NCBI GenBank assembly: GCA_002256535.1
Contig: NMUJ01000053.1
Span: forward strand, 1-11,945
Length of the DNA stretch: 11,945 bases
Source: Caldifarciminota bacterium 4484_18
GTDB lineage: Bacteria; Hydrothermota; UBA3073; NMUJ01
Reading direction: 5' to 3'
Part shown: in pieces, positions 1 through 8,005 of the stretch
How positions within the stretch are numbered: position 1 is the first letter of the stretch
Layout: every line of letters starts with the position of its first letter
Program-made: the position numbers and the translations under genes
Notes under the pieces: generated by a model
Seen by the model: only the letters and a program-made list of their open reading frames with translations
What the model was told of the DNA's origin: nothing
Database searches by the model: none

Positions 1-819
1 GAGCTAAAAGAAGCTGGTAAGTGGGCTCTACGTGTGGTACCCAATAAATACGCACCATGCAGTGGAGCTGGTGCACCTCATAGACGGATAGATGGTAACT
101 TTATCTCAATATCAGGTTATGGTATTGCTGAAGTGGTAATCGAATCACGCAAGCATAACGAGACACTGGCAACCTATTCGTTACATGAGATAGAGAACAT
201 ACTAACTGCATATCTTGTACGATATCGGGAGTTGACCAAATTACATCCAAAGATCGACCTTGTCACAATATTTCGTAACTATGGCCCGTTAGCAGGTACA
301 TCATTATTGCATCCACATTCACAGATAATAGCTACACCGATCGTACCTGCTGGGTTGAGGGACAGCTTCTACGAAGCACGTCGCTACTGTGACGCATTTG
401 GTACCTGCGTAGTATGTGATTATATCAAACACGAGCTCGAACTTGGCACCCGCATAGTCTTGTGTAACGAACATTTCGTTGTGTTAGAACCATTTGCTGC
501 ACGTGTACCATTTGAGACATGGATAGTACCGCTACGTCATCATGCAGGGTTCGATTTGCGCGATGATGAGCTACCCGCACTTGCTACTGCTATATCCACA
601 ACATTCCGTAAGTTACATAAGCTTATGCATCAACCGTCATATAATTTGATAATCAAAACCGCACCCGCAGGTCAGGAGAACGTTGAACATCTCCACTGGT
701 ATATTGAAATACTCGTACGTACAGCTGGACCGGCTGGGTTTGAACTCGGTTCCGGTATATACATAAATCCTATACCACCGGAAGAAGCAGCAACTCTATT
801 GAGGGATATCGTCATGTGA
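1..819 (+). CDS. galT: Galactose-1-phosphate uridylyltransferase, 3' part
   Basis: The gene enters from the left edge (frame open from base 1) and ends at TGA 817-819, leaving 272 residues of a protein usually about 330-350 long. GalT swaps UMP between UDP-glucose and galactose-1-phosphate in the cytoplasmic Leloir pathway. The active-site His-Pro-His-Ser-Gln motif is encoded at 310-324; the second His (316-318) is the expected uridylylated nucleophile, preceded by the typical FRNYGPLAGTSLL stretch. A CVVC pair near 406-417, an RHHAGF segment near 535-552, an HLHWYIEI motif and a terminal GIYINPIPPEEAA stretch follow GalT order. This is one of the few genes here with no sign of internal loss. 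A related GalT-like nucleotidyltransferase cannot be fully excluded because the N-terminus is off the window. It lies 73 nt before the exporter operon, which has its own promoter, so the two are probably not functionally linked. Confidence 0.9.
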   Translation, partial: ELKEAGKWALRVVPNKYAPCSGAGAPHRRIDGNFISISGYGIAEVVIESRKHNETLATYSLHEIENILTAYLVRYRELTKLHPKIDLVTIFRNYGPLAGTSLLHPHSQIIATPIVPAGLRDSFYEARRYCDAFGTCVVCDYIKHELELGTRIVLCNEHFVVLEPFAARVPFETWIVPLRHHAGFDLRDDELPALATAISTTFRKLHKLMHQPSYNLIIKTAPAGQENVEHLHWYIEILVRTAGPAGFELGSGIYINPIPPEEAATLLRDIVM

Positions 820-841
820 ATTGCGGGGCATAGCCTATTCC

Positions 842-870
842 GGAACTTATTAAGTTAAAATTTTGTCTTA
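842..870 (+). promoter_or_regulatory. ECF-type promoter of the exporter operon
   Basis: GGAACTT (842-848), a 16-nt spacer (849-864) and GTCTTA (865-870) match the RpoE-type ECF sigma consensus (GGAACTT, about 16 nt, GTCTRA-like). Transcription would begin near 876-879, just ahead of the tolC ribosome-binding site (AGGAGG 883-888). The same arrangement with the same spacer lies upstream of the ECF sigma gene at 9799-9827, so this operon is a probable target of that sigma factor. The site is seen directly; its use is inferred. Confidence 0.72.
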
Positions 871-892
871 TATTTTAAACAAAGGAGGTAAC

Positions 893-2175
893 ATGTGGTA
901 TCGTATCGCACACAGTAGATGGGCAAGTATATCGATTTGTATAATATCGCTTTATAGCATCTTACTACTTAGCCACCCGTTATGTGCGGATTCTACCTCA
1001 AACGATACGCTTACACTTACGGAATGTATCGAAATAGCGCTAAATAACTCACCCGACCTACGCGTAGCACGTAACAACTTACGTGTGGCGGAGCTTGACC
1101 TACAGGATATGAAAACAGCTATTGCACCCACCATACAGCTATCGGGTGGCTATAACCTCAACAATGTATATAACAGGTTGGAGTGGACACCCAACCATTA
1201 CCACTTGGGTATCAACGCTACAATCACACCATTCAGTAGTGGCAAGAACCTGATAAGTATTGCCAAATACTTAACCTTATACGTAAATATTTTAACCTAC
1301 TTAAGTCACAGGCTATGCTCAAACTGTACGAGGAGAATCTCACCCAGAAGAAGCAGCAGCTTGAACTTGCCCGCACAAGGGTTGAACTTGGGCTTGCACC
1401 CAAATCCGATGTATTGAAAGCTGAGGTTGAAGTTACACGTGCTGAGGTCGACCTCACCCAAGCCAAAGGGGAGCTTGAGCTTGCCCGTATGGAGCTAAAC
1501 GATGCTTTGGGTATAGACCTGGATTACCCAATAAAGATTGAGCAGGTTGAATTCATAGAGGAACAGCCACCCAGCATAGACTCTTGTATTACCATTGCAC
1601 TAAAGGGACGACCCGACCTGCTCAGGGCACAATCTGATATCATGATCAATGCTTACAACCTAAAACTTGCATGGTTGGAAAGGTTACCCTGCTTAACGAT
1701 TACAGGTAGTTACCATCTTAGCGCAGATAGATTCGTATTCGGTGGCACACCATTAACCCGTACTAATCTCAACAGATATAGTGATTGGTCCATATCCGTG
1801 GGGTTGAGTTTCCCAATATTCGATGCAGGTAAAACCTGGCATGCTATAAAGATAGCCTCCCTCTATCTTGACAACTCGCGTTTAGAGTATGATAAACTGA
1901 AACGTTCCGCTATACTTGAGGTACAACTTGCATACGTGGATATGGTCACGGGGTTAAAGAAGATTGAGCTCACCCGCAAGCAACTTAAAACCGCACAGTT
2001 AAGTTACGACACAGCTCTTGGTCGCTACAGAGCGGGTATCGCTCCCATAACCGAGGTCATAGATGCCAGTATTGCACTACTTGATAGCAAGCTAAGCTAC
2101 ACGAGTGCAATGTATGATTATCTGATCGCTAAGTCGAGGTTGGCAGTTGCTACGGGGCAATTACCTTATAAATAG
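893..2175 (+). pseudogene. TolC-family outer-membrane efflux protein, frame broken near 1255-1266
   Basis: TolC-family proteins form the outer-membrane channel of tripartite exporters. The start is ATG 893, with AGGAGG four bases upstream. Residues 1 to about 35 are a signal peptide (hydrophobic ISICIISLYSILLLS, then HPLCADS). Frame 2 encodes the first helical repeat (LTECIEIALNNSPDLRVARN) to GKNLISIAK near 1265; the protein then continues in frame 1 from about 1264 (QILNLIRKYFNLLKSQ) to TAG 2173-2175. The second repeat has 35 codons from its Gly-Lys (FDAGKTW) to the Tyr of LAYVDM, whereas the first has 47 nt from Gly-Lys (1241) to the equivalent Tyr (1288). About 58 nt therefore appear to be missing, which explains the frame change. 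There is no other decay, so this is either a sequence error or a recent lesion. The stop overlaps the ribosome-binding site of the next gene. Confidence 0.85.
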
Positions 2176-2183
2176 GAGGATTA

Positions 2184-3344
2184 ATGCGCAATAAACTGTT
2201 TGTAGTGATTGCCACAATTGTGGTGATAGTTACAGGTTTGGTACTGTGGAAAGTACTTCACCAGGACCACGCCATAGATAAGTTAAAATTATCCCAAGCC
2301 ACCGCTAAGCGTGGTTCTATCACTGTTAAAGTGACAGAAAGTGGTAGAGTTGAACCACTAACCATGGTCAATATCAAGTCCGATTTCGCCGGTGAGGTCA
2401 AATCCCTATTTGTAGATGAAGGTACCGTAGTGGAGCCAGGTGATACACTCGCAATCATACAGCTGGAGGCTACACAATCACAACAGGTAGCAAACGCATG
2501 GGCTACCTTACAACGTACGAAGCTGGAACTCGAATCCGCACACCGCGATCTGGAGCGCAAGCGTGAGCTGTTCGAGAAAGGTTTCATTGCTAAAAAGGAA
2601 GTTGAGGATGCTGAAAAACTCTATGAAGATTGTAAAATCAGCCATGGGTTAGCCGAACGTCAGCTTAAGCTATTACTTGGTGGTGCTGACATCAACCCAG
2701 AAGAGCTTGCAGCTGACGAAGTTACTCTGATAGCGATCAGGTCTCCCGTATCTGGTGTCGTAATAAATCTGAACGTCGAAGAAGGTGAGATGATCACCTC
2801 TGGTACACGCACGTATGGTGGTGGTACTGTGCTTATGACCATAGCGGATTTGAGTAAGATGATAGTTAAGGCTAAGATCAACGAAATAGACGTAGCTAAA
2901 GTAAAGGTTGGCCAACCTGTACGGATCGGGTTCGATGCCATACGTGGTAAAGTCTACCATGGAAAAGTTAGGAAGATATCACCCACCGGTACAGTCGAAC
3001 AGAACATTGTCGTATATCCTGTGGAGGTTGATATACTTGATGCAGATTCGTTTATTAAACCCGGTATGACAGCTGATATTGACATAATCGTAGGTGAAGC
3101 CCATAATGTGTTGCTGGTGCCTAAGACTGCTATCATACAACGTGATGGCCACAAATTTGTAAAAGTACTACATCATGGTACACCACGTTTACAACCAGTA
3201 GTTACAGGGTTGGAGGATGACGTTAACGTTGAGATCAAACAGGGTCTATCCGAAGGCGATACAGTACTCCTACAACCCCCGGTAGGGTTACCAGCGTCAT
3301 TGGGACAATACAGGGGACCATCATCACGTGGTATACGTAGATGA
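2184..3344 (+). CDS. HlyD/MacA-like periplasmic adaptor (membrane fusion protein)
   Basis: This 386-residue protein should bridge the MacB-type pump in the inner membrane and the TolC-type channel. Residues about 4-23 form an N-terminal membrane anchor (VVIATIVVIVTGLVLW). A first half of a lipoyl-like barrel-sandwich follows (GEVKSLFVDEGTVVEPGDTL, about 70-90), then a charged coiled-coil hairpin (about 95-165), the second lipoyl half (APV-type SPVSGVVINLNVEEGEMI) and a beta-barrel and membrane-proximal region (MIVKAKINEIDVAKVKVGQ; LVPKTAII). The length is normal and the frame uninterrupted. ATG 2184 lies four bases after GGAGG (2175-2179), the spacing used by several genes here. The stop overlaps the next start (ATGA, 3341-3344), so translation is probably coupled to the transporter. 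It resembles MacA closely in context, but the substrate cannot be told. Confidence 0.9.
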   Translation: MRNKLFVVIATIVVIVTGLVLWKVLHQDHAIDKLKLSQATAKRGSITVKVTESGRVEPLTMVNIKSDFAGEVKSLFVDEGTVVEPGDTLAIIQLEATQSQQVANAWATLQRTKLELESAHRDLERKRELFEKGFIAKKEVEDAEKLYEDCKISHGLAERQLKLLLGGADINPEELAADEVTLIAIRSPVSGVVINLNVEEGEMITSGTRTYGGGTVLMTIADLSKMIVKAKINEIDVAKVKVGQPVRIGFDAIRGKVYHGKVRKISPTGTVEQNIVVYPVEVDILDADSFIKPGMTADIDIIVGEAHNVLLVPKTAIIQRDGHKFVKVLHHGTPRLQPVVTGLEDDVNVEIKQGLSEGDTVLLQPPVGLPASLGQYRGPSSRGIRR

Positions 3345-5206
3345 AGAAGCCACCGCTTATCCATGTAAGCAAGGTGACCAAAATCTATCAGGTCGGTAAG
3401 CTTGAGGTTATAGCCCTACGTGAGGTATCGTTCGATATCGACCCCGGTGAGTTCGTCTCGATAATGGGACCTTCAGGTTCGGGTAAGACCACACTCATGC
3501 ATATATTGGGATGTTTGGCACGTCCCACATCCGGCGAGTATTATCTCGATGGACGGTTGGTGAATACCCTCAATGATAACGAGCTGGCCCTCATTCGTAA
3601 CCAACGTATAGGGTTCGTTTTCCAGTTGTTCAACCTACTGCCAAGGATGACCGCACTCGATAATGTCGAACTCCCCATGCTATACTCAGGTATAAGTGGT
3701 GACGAACGTAAATCACGTGCAAGGCTTGCACTTGAAGCTGTGGGTCTGAAAGCACGTACATACCATTATCCAAATGAGCTTTCAGGTGGTGAACAACAAC
3801 GGGTAGCTATCGCACGTGCGCTGGTGAACGAACCCGAGATACTGTTGGCAGATGAGCCCACCGGTAACTTGGACTCACAATCCGGTAGAGAGGTAATGTC
3901 AATATTCAAATCCTTACATGAGCAGGGTAAAACCGTAATCGTTGTGACACACGATCCTGAAGTTGCCAGCTACGCAGATAGGGTACTACACATAAGGGAT
4001 GGTAAAATAGAGAAAGATGAGCGTTTACGTTCACATAAAGTATATGTAGGGAATAACAAACCTGTTAACCATCCCCAAAATAGCAGCTTCCTGGGTGGCT
4101 TACTTACGGGGTTGGTTTCCGGCTATCGTGCAATACTACACAACAGGTTACGGTCATTGCTTACGGTGCTTGGTATCGTGATAGGTGTAGCTGCTGTCAT
4201 CGGTATGCTCGGTGTCGGTGAAGGTGCCAAACGTCACATAACAACAGAGATCGAGAAGCTTGGTGCCAATGTAGTCATGGTATTCAATAGGCCACCAAGG
4301 ACCAAAGAGGAGGCATTCGAATGGCGTGGCAGATCTAAAGGGCTTACCTATGCAGATGCCATAGCTATTAAGGATAAATGTACAGCCGTCGACCATGTAG
4401 CACCCGAAATACGACGTAATGTGGTTGCCAGGTACCTTAACAACGAATACGAGGCTGAGGTTATAGGTACCACCCCCGAATATCAGATGATACGTAACCA
4501 TTGGCCAGAATATGGTAGGTTTATCAACCAAGACGATCTTAAGAGTTGGGCCAAAATCTGTGTACTCGGTAAGAATGTCAAGAAGGAACTATTCGGTGAC
4601 GAATACCCCATAGGTAAAGAGATCAAGTTAGAAGGTGAGCGTTTCACAGTTGTCGGTGTAATGCAGGAAAAGGGAGCGTTTGGGTGGCTAAGGTTTGATG
4701 ACCAGATTTTCGTCCCCATACTTACGATGCAGAAACGGTTCACAGGTGATGATAGGGTACAGATGATATTGGTGCAATCAAAACCCGATATGGCAGATAC
4801 TGCCAGCCAGCAGGTACATCAACTATTACTTGATAGACACAACAAGGTTGAGGATTTCGTCATCCGCAGCCAGGAAGAGTTTCGTCAAACCATCGAGAAG
4901 ACAGTTGGTACGTTCAAAATAATGCTTGCAGGTATAGCAGCTATATCGCTAATTGTTGGTGGTATCGGTATAATGAACATAATGTTGGTCTCAGTAACCG
5001 AACGTACTAATACGATAGGCAATTTGATGGTAGGTGCAGGTATGTTTGGGCCACCCAGGTTATGGGGTGGTGGCCAGTCGGTGGTCACGTTCAGCTCTGT
5101 TTTACTTGCGTTTATGTTTGCAGTCACTGTGGGTATATTCTTTGGTATGTATCCCGCACGTAAAGCTGCACGCATGGATCCAGTCGAGGCCCTACGTTAC
5201 GAGTAG
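3341..5206 (+). CDS. MacB-like ABC transporter, ATPase-permease fusion, with probable internal loss
   Basis: This is an inner-membrane mechanotransmission ABC pump working with the adjacent adaptor and TolC-type channel. The ATPase domain (about 1-222) has Walker A GPSGSGKTT (43-51), Q-loop Gln95, signature LSGGEQQR (147-154), Walker B ILLADE (167-172) and H-loop His204. The permease follows: TM1 about 271-292, the large periplasmic domain, then TM2 (AGIAAISLIVGGIGIMNIML) running into SVTERTNTIG. In MacB proteins the next part is a VGAR-type loop and a further membrane helix. Here it is replaced by a short Gly/Pro-rich stretch (about 557-580; MFGPPRLWGGGQ) before the last helix (SVLLAFMFAVTVGIFFG) and the terminal PARKAARMDPVEALRYE. 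Roughly 40 residues including TM3 seem lost in frame, giving 621 rather than about 650. The protein would have an odd number of helices and may not work. The start overlaps the adaptor stop by four bases. Confidence 0.88.
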   Translation: MKKPPLIHVSKVTKIYQVGKLEVIALREVSFDIDPGEFVSIMGPSGSGKTTLMHILGCLARPTSGEYYLDGRLVNTLNDNELALIRNQRIGFVFQLFNLLPRMTALDNVELPMLYSGISGDERKSRARLALEAVGLKARTYHYPNELSGGEQQRVAIARALVNEPEILLADEPTGNLDSQSGREVMSIFKSLHEQGKTVIVVTHDPEVASYADRVLHIRDGKIEKDERLRSHKVYVGNNKPVNHPQNSSFLGGLLTGLVSGYRAILHNRLRSLLTVLGIVIGVAAVIGMLGVGEGAKRHITTEIEKLGANVVMVFNRPPRTKEEAFEWRGRSKGLTYADAIAIKDKCTAVDHVAPEIRRNVVARYLNNEYEAEVIGTTPEYQMIRNHWPEYGRFINQDDLKSWAKICVLGKNVKKELFGDEYPIGKEIKLEGERFTVVGVMQEKGAFGWLRFDDQIFVPILTMQKRFTGDDRVQMILVQSKPDMADTASQQVHQLLLDRHNKVEDFVIRSQEEFRQTIEKTVGTFKIMLAGIAAISLIVGGIGIMNIMLVSVTERTNTIGNLMVGAGMFGPPRLWGGGQSVVTFSSVLLAFMFAVTVGIFFGMYPARKAARMDPVEALRYE

Positions 5207-5257
5207 GTGGCTATTGGCGACCCACGATTTGCCGTAAATTCTAATAAAGGAGGTATC

Positions 5258-7753
5258 ATGAGCTGGTTATTGCTGCTTTTGCTTGTAGTAAATAGCCCAT
5301 ATAGAGATAGTACATTATTGCTATCAGCTCCCGATATTTACAATCATACCGTGGTCTTCGAATACGGTGGTAATCTGTGGTTGGTACCCGATACCGGCGG
5401 TATTGCCAGCAGATTGACATCAGATGAGGGTTTCGAATCCCACCCTAAGTTCTCACCCGATGGTAGGTTCGTAGCACTTAGTGGTCATTACGATGCAGAT
5501 AACTTCGATGTATACGTGATACCTGTGGATGGTGGCCCTCCGTTGCGGTTGACGTACCATCCAGCTTCCGATAGGGTAATAGGATGGACACACGACGGTA
5601 ACTATGTGCTATTCATATCACGACGTTGGCGTCAACCGCGTCTGTATAGGGTATCACTGGAGGGCGGTTTACCGGAGGAGTTACCCCTACCAGTAGCCTA
5701 TTGGGCAAGCTTCTCACCTAATGGTAATAAGGTGGCTTTCAACCGTCGTCCGGCACGATTGGGGTGGCGTAACTATCGTGGTGGCCGAGTACCCGATGTA
5801 TGGATATATGATTTTGACCGCGATACAGCGTATAGGATAACGGATTGGGAGGGTACCGACATATGTCCACTCTGGTACAAAGATAAGATATACTTTCTGT
5901 CCGATAGAGATGGTAAGCTTAACATTTACTGTTATGATACCAACACTGGAGTTATACATAGGGTAACCGATCATCAGGATTTCGATGTTGGATTGCCAAG
6001 TTTAGGTGGCTCAAAAATCGTCTACCAATGTGGTGGCACATTATGGGTGTTGGATCTCAAAACCGAAAGATACCATAGGTTGAAGATCAAGGTACCGGAT
6101 GACTACAAGTTTGTACGTCCAAGATATGAAGATGTTTCCACCCTTGTGGATTGGTTCGATATATCACCGCACGCCAAGCGTGCTGTGTTCGTTGCACGTG
6201 GCGATATATTCACCGTACCCAAAGAGAAAGGTCCAGTACGTAATATCACCTGCACAGCTGGTACACGTGAACGCTATGCGGTATGGTCACCCGATGGTAA
6301 ATGGATAGCGTATCTATCAGATGAGACCGGTGAATACGAGATATACATACGTAAAGCTGATGGTACCGGTGACGCAATCCGTATCACCTATGATGGTGAA
6401 TGTTACCGCTGGCCGTTGGTGTGGTCACCTGACAGCAAGAAACTGCTATATTCGGATAGCAAGTTAAGGTTATTCTATGTGGATATCGATAAGAAAAAGC
6501 CGATGTTAGTTGATACCTCAGCAGTCGATTACATATGGAGTTATTGCTGGTCACCCGATCCTTCGGGTAAGTACCTCTATTTTATCTCGTCGAGAACGTT
6601 TACCCCCGCACGTGGTGATTTCGGTGAGCTCCGAGTTTACCCCGCCACCGAGAACATATGTTTAGTCACGTTACAGGCAGAGGTACCATCACCATTCCTA
6701 CCCGAGAGTGACGAAGAGATACCTGAAGAGGAGACAGAAGAATCAGAGGAACCCGAAAAGAAGCCACCTGAGGAGATAAAAATCGATCTCGAAGGTATAT
6801 CACAACGTGTAGTAGCTGTGCCGATACCTGCTGGTAATTACTCAGGTTTGGCAGCTACTGAGAATAAAATATTCTACTTAGAGCGTATAGATTTTACATC
6901 CAGGGAGCGCAAATACAATTTACACGTGTACGATATCGAAGACAAAGAAGACCATGTATTAATTGAGGGTATAGATGGATATGGGATATCAGAAGATGGT
7001 AAACATGTGCTATATAAAGGTGGCAATACATTCGGTATCATCGAGGTGAACGATACACAGTATAGTGTTGGCGATGGTAAGCTCAAGACCGACGAGATGA
7101 AGCTAAAGGTCGCCCCCAGCCAGGAATGGCGTCAAATGCTACATGAAGTGTGGCGCTTGGAACGCGATTTCTTCTACGATCCCAGCATGCACGGTGTGGA
7201 TTGGCACGGTTTGTATGGGATTTACAGCAAATTCTTACCTTATGCAGCTGATAGGTACGACTTGAATTACTTAATAGCGGGTATGTTACGTGAGTTGGGT
7301 GCCTCACACACGTATGTATGGGACAAGGGAGAAAACTGGCAAAAAAGGCGACGTGCACCACTCACAGAGCCTGGTGTGATGGTGAAAGAAGGTGAGTATC
7401 TCATAAAAGTCGAGGGTCAGCTCGTCCGATATCCAGATAACCCCTACAAATACTTTGAAACCACTGTGGATAAACAGGTGAGGCTTGAGGTCAACGACAA
7501 ACCCAGCGTAAAAGGTACACGTACGGTGGTGGTTAAACCCATCAGCTTAAGTAATGAGATGGAGTTACGATATCTTGACTGGGTGGAGACCAACCGCCAC
7601 AAGGTAGAAACTGCCACTGACGGGCGTGTAGGTTATATACATGTGCCTAACACCGCTACGTGGGGGTTGGAGGAGTTTGGCAAGTATCTCTTTGCACAAT
7701 CTAACAAGGAAGGTTTAATAATCGACGTACGTTACAATGGACGGTACCGGTGA
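5258..7753 (+). CDS. Exported tricorn-type protease, internally deleted and cut short
   Basis: Tricorn-family proteins are large serine peptidases in which two beta-propellers feed a C1/PDZ/C2 catalytic core. ATG 5258 is chosen because GGAGG (5249-5253) lies four bases upstream; it starts a signal-like MSWLLLLLLVVNS, so an envelope location is likely. Propeller repeats (FSPDGR, WSPDGK, WSPDSK) fill about 20-470, followed by an acidic linker (about 480-515). C1 (about 620-690) holds the expected catalytic His at about 684 (GASHTYV); a PDZ-like part and the start of C2 (LIIDVRYNG, near 825) follow. There are three losses relative to the family. At W431-D434 two propeller segments fuse (WSPD/PSGKYLYF), about 40-45 residues missing. 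After SHTYV about 35-40 residues are absent before KGENW. After YNG the frame is lost, removing the Ser-bearing segment. As written it cannot be an active protease. It sits 51 nt after the transporter gene, probably in the same operon. Confidence 0.85.
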   Translation: MSWLLLLLLVVNSPYRDSTLLLSAPDIYNHTVVFEYGGNLWLVPDTGGIASRLTSDEGFESHPKFSPDGRFVALSGHYDADNFDVYVIPVDGGPPLRLTYHPASDRVIGWTHDGNYVLFISRRWRQPRLYRVSLEGGLPEELPLPVAYWASFSPNGNKVAFNRRPARLGWRNYRGGRVPDVWIYDFDRDTAYRITDWEGTDICPLWYKDKIYFLSDRDGKLNIYCYDTNTGVIHRVTDHQDFDVGLPSLGGSKIVYQCGGTLWVLDLKTERYHRLKIKVPDDYKFVRPRYEDVSTLVDWFDISPHAKRAVFVARGDIFTVPKEKGPVRNITCTAGTRERYAVWSPDGKWIAYLSDETGEYEIYIRKADGTGDAIRITYDGECYRWPLVWSPDSKKLLYSDSKLRLFYVDIDKKKPMLVDTSAVDYIWSYCWSPDPSGKYLYFISSRTFTPARGDFGELRVYPATENICLVTLQAEVPSPFLPESDEEIPEEETEESEEPEKKPPEEIKIDLEGISQRVVAVPIPAGNYSGLAATENKIFYLERIDFTSRERKYNLHVYDIEDKEDHVLIEGIDGYGISEDGKHVLYKGGNTFGIIEVNDTQYSVGDGKLKTDEMKLKVAPSQEWRQMLHEVWRLERDFFYDPSMHGVDWHGLYGIYSKFLPYAADRYDLNYLIAGMLRELGASHTYVWDKGENWQKRRRAPLTEPGVMVKEGEYLIKVEGQLVRYPDNPYKYFETTVDKQVRLEVNDKPSVKGTRTVVVKPISLSNEMELRYLDWVETNRHKVETATDGRVGYIHVPNTATWGLEEFGKYLFAQSNKEGLIIDVRYNGRYR

Positions 7754-7908
7754 GTAGGTTCCGTGACTTAGAGGGTAACTGGGTTATAGAAAACGAAGGT
7801 GTCACCCCTGATATACCTGTGGATGATAGACCTGACCTACTTGCGAAGGGCTATGATCCACAACTTGAGAAAGCGATCGAGGTAATACTACAGAAGCTAT
7901 GTGAATAA
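7741..7908 (+). pseudogene. C-terminal remnant of the tricorn-type protease, in another frame
   Basis: Frame 1 from about 7741 to TAA 7906-7908 encodes TVPVSRFRDLEGN, then WVIENEGVTPDIPVDDRPD and DPQLEKAIEVILQKL. This is the usual tricorn ending, with the conserved W-x-ENEG-x-x-PDI and DPQLEKAIE motifs. It belongs to the preceding ORF, which ends in frame 2 at 7753 after YNG. Between them roughly 80-110 residues normally occur, including the catalytic Ser of the C2 domain. The missing length is not a multiple of three. The family length is recalled, not measured. Confidence 0.85.
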
Positions 7909-7916
7909 CCCGTGAA

Positions 7917-7950
7917 GATACCGAGGGGGTTGTACCCCTCGGTTAGTATC
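7917..7950. terminator. Hairpin between convergent operons, probable bidirectional terminator
   Basis: ACCGAGGGG (7920-7928) pairs perfectly with CCCCTCGGT (7935-7943) around a six-base loop. GATAC (7917-7921) and GTATC (7946-7950) could alternatively extend the base of the stem. It lies 8 nt after the tricorn stop and just beyond the 3' end of the opposing operon. Neither side has a clear T-run, so it is an atypical intrinsic terminator or an mRNA-end stabiliser. Confidence 0.65.
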
Positions 7951-8005
7951 AATAGTGTAGGTGACGAATCTGCTTGCTGAACTCTTCAGGTGTAAGCTCA
8001 TATAC
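7949..8005 (-). pseudogene. Possible frameshifted C-terminus of the exported unknown protein
   Basis: Directly after the TGA of the upstream gene (7998-8000), the +1 frame reads VYELTPEEFSKQIRHLHY and stops at TGA 7949-7951, inside the base of the terminator hairpin. The composition (LTPEEFSKQI) looks like a natural protein C-terminus, and it fills the space up to the hairpin. A TGA at 8012-8014 closes this frame upstream, so the join would lie between about 8000 and 8012. The evidence is composition only; a chance ORF is possible. Confidence 0.4.

Noticed and set aside
437..462. GAACTT followed by GTCTTG inside galT, resembling the ECF promoter.
   Set aside because: The spacer is only 12 nt and the site lies within coding sequence, so it does not match the 16-nt pair at 842-870 and 9799-9827.
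1233..1466. A minus-strand frame across the tolC junction.
   Set aside because: Ser-rich shadow of the tolC frame, without a start signal.
4154..4531. A 125-residue minus-strand frame opposite the macB-like gene.
   Set aside because: It is a shadow of the ABC transporter, has no ribosome-binding site and an unlikely Tyr/His-rich composition.
5034..5237. A + strand frame overlapping the end of the macB-like gene that might hold its missing segment.
   Set aside because: Its translation shows no MacB helix or VGAR-type motif; the true tail (YPARKAARMDPVEALRYE) is in the main frame.
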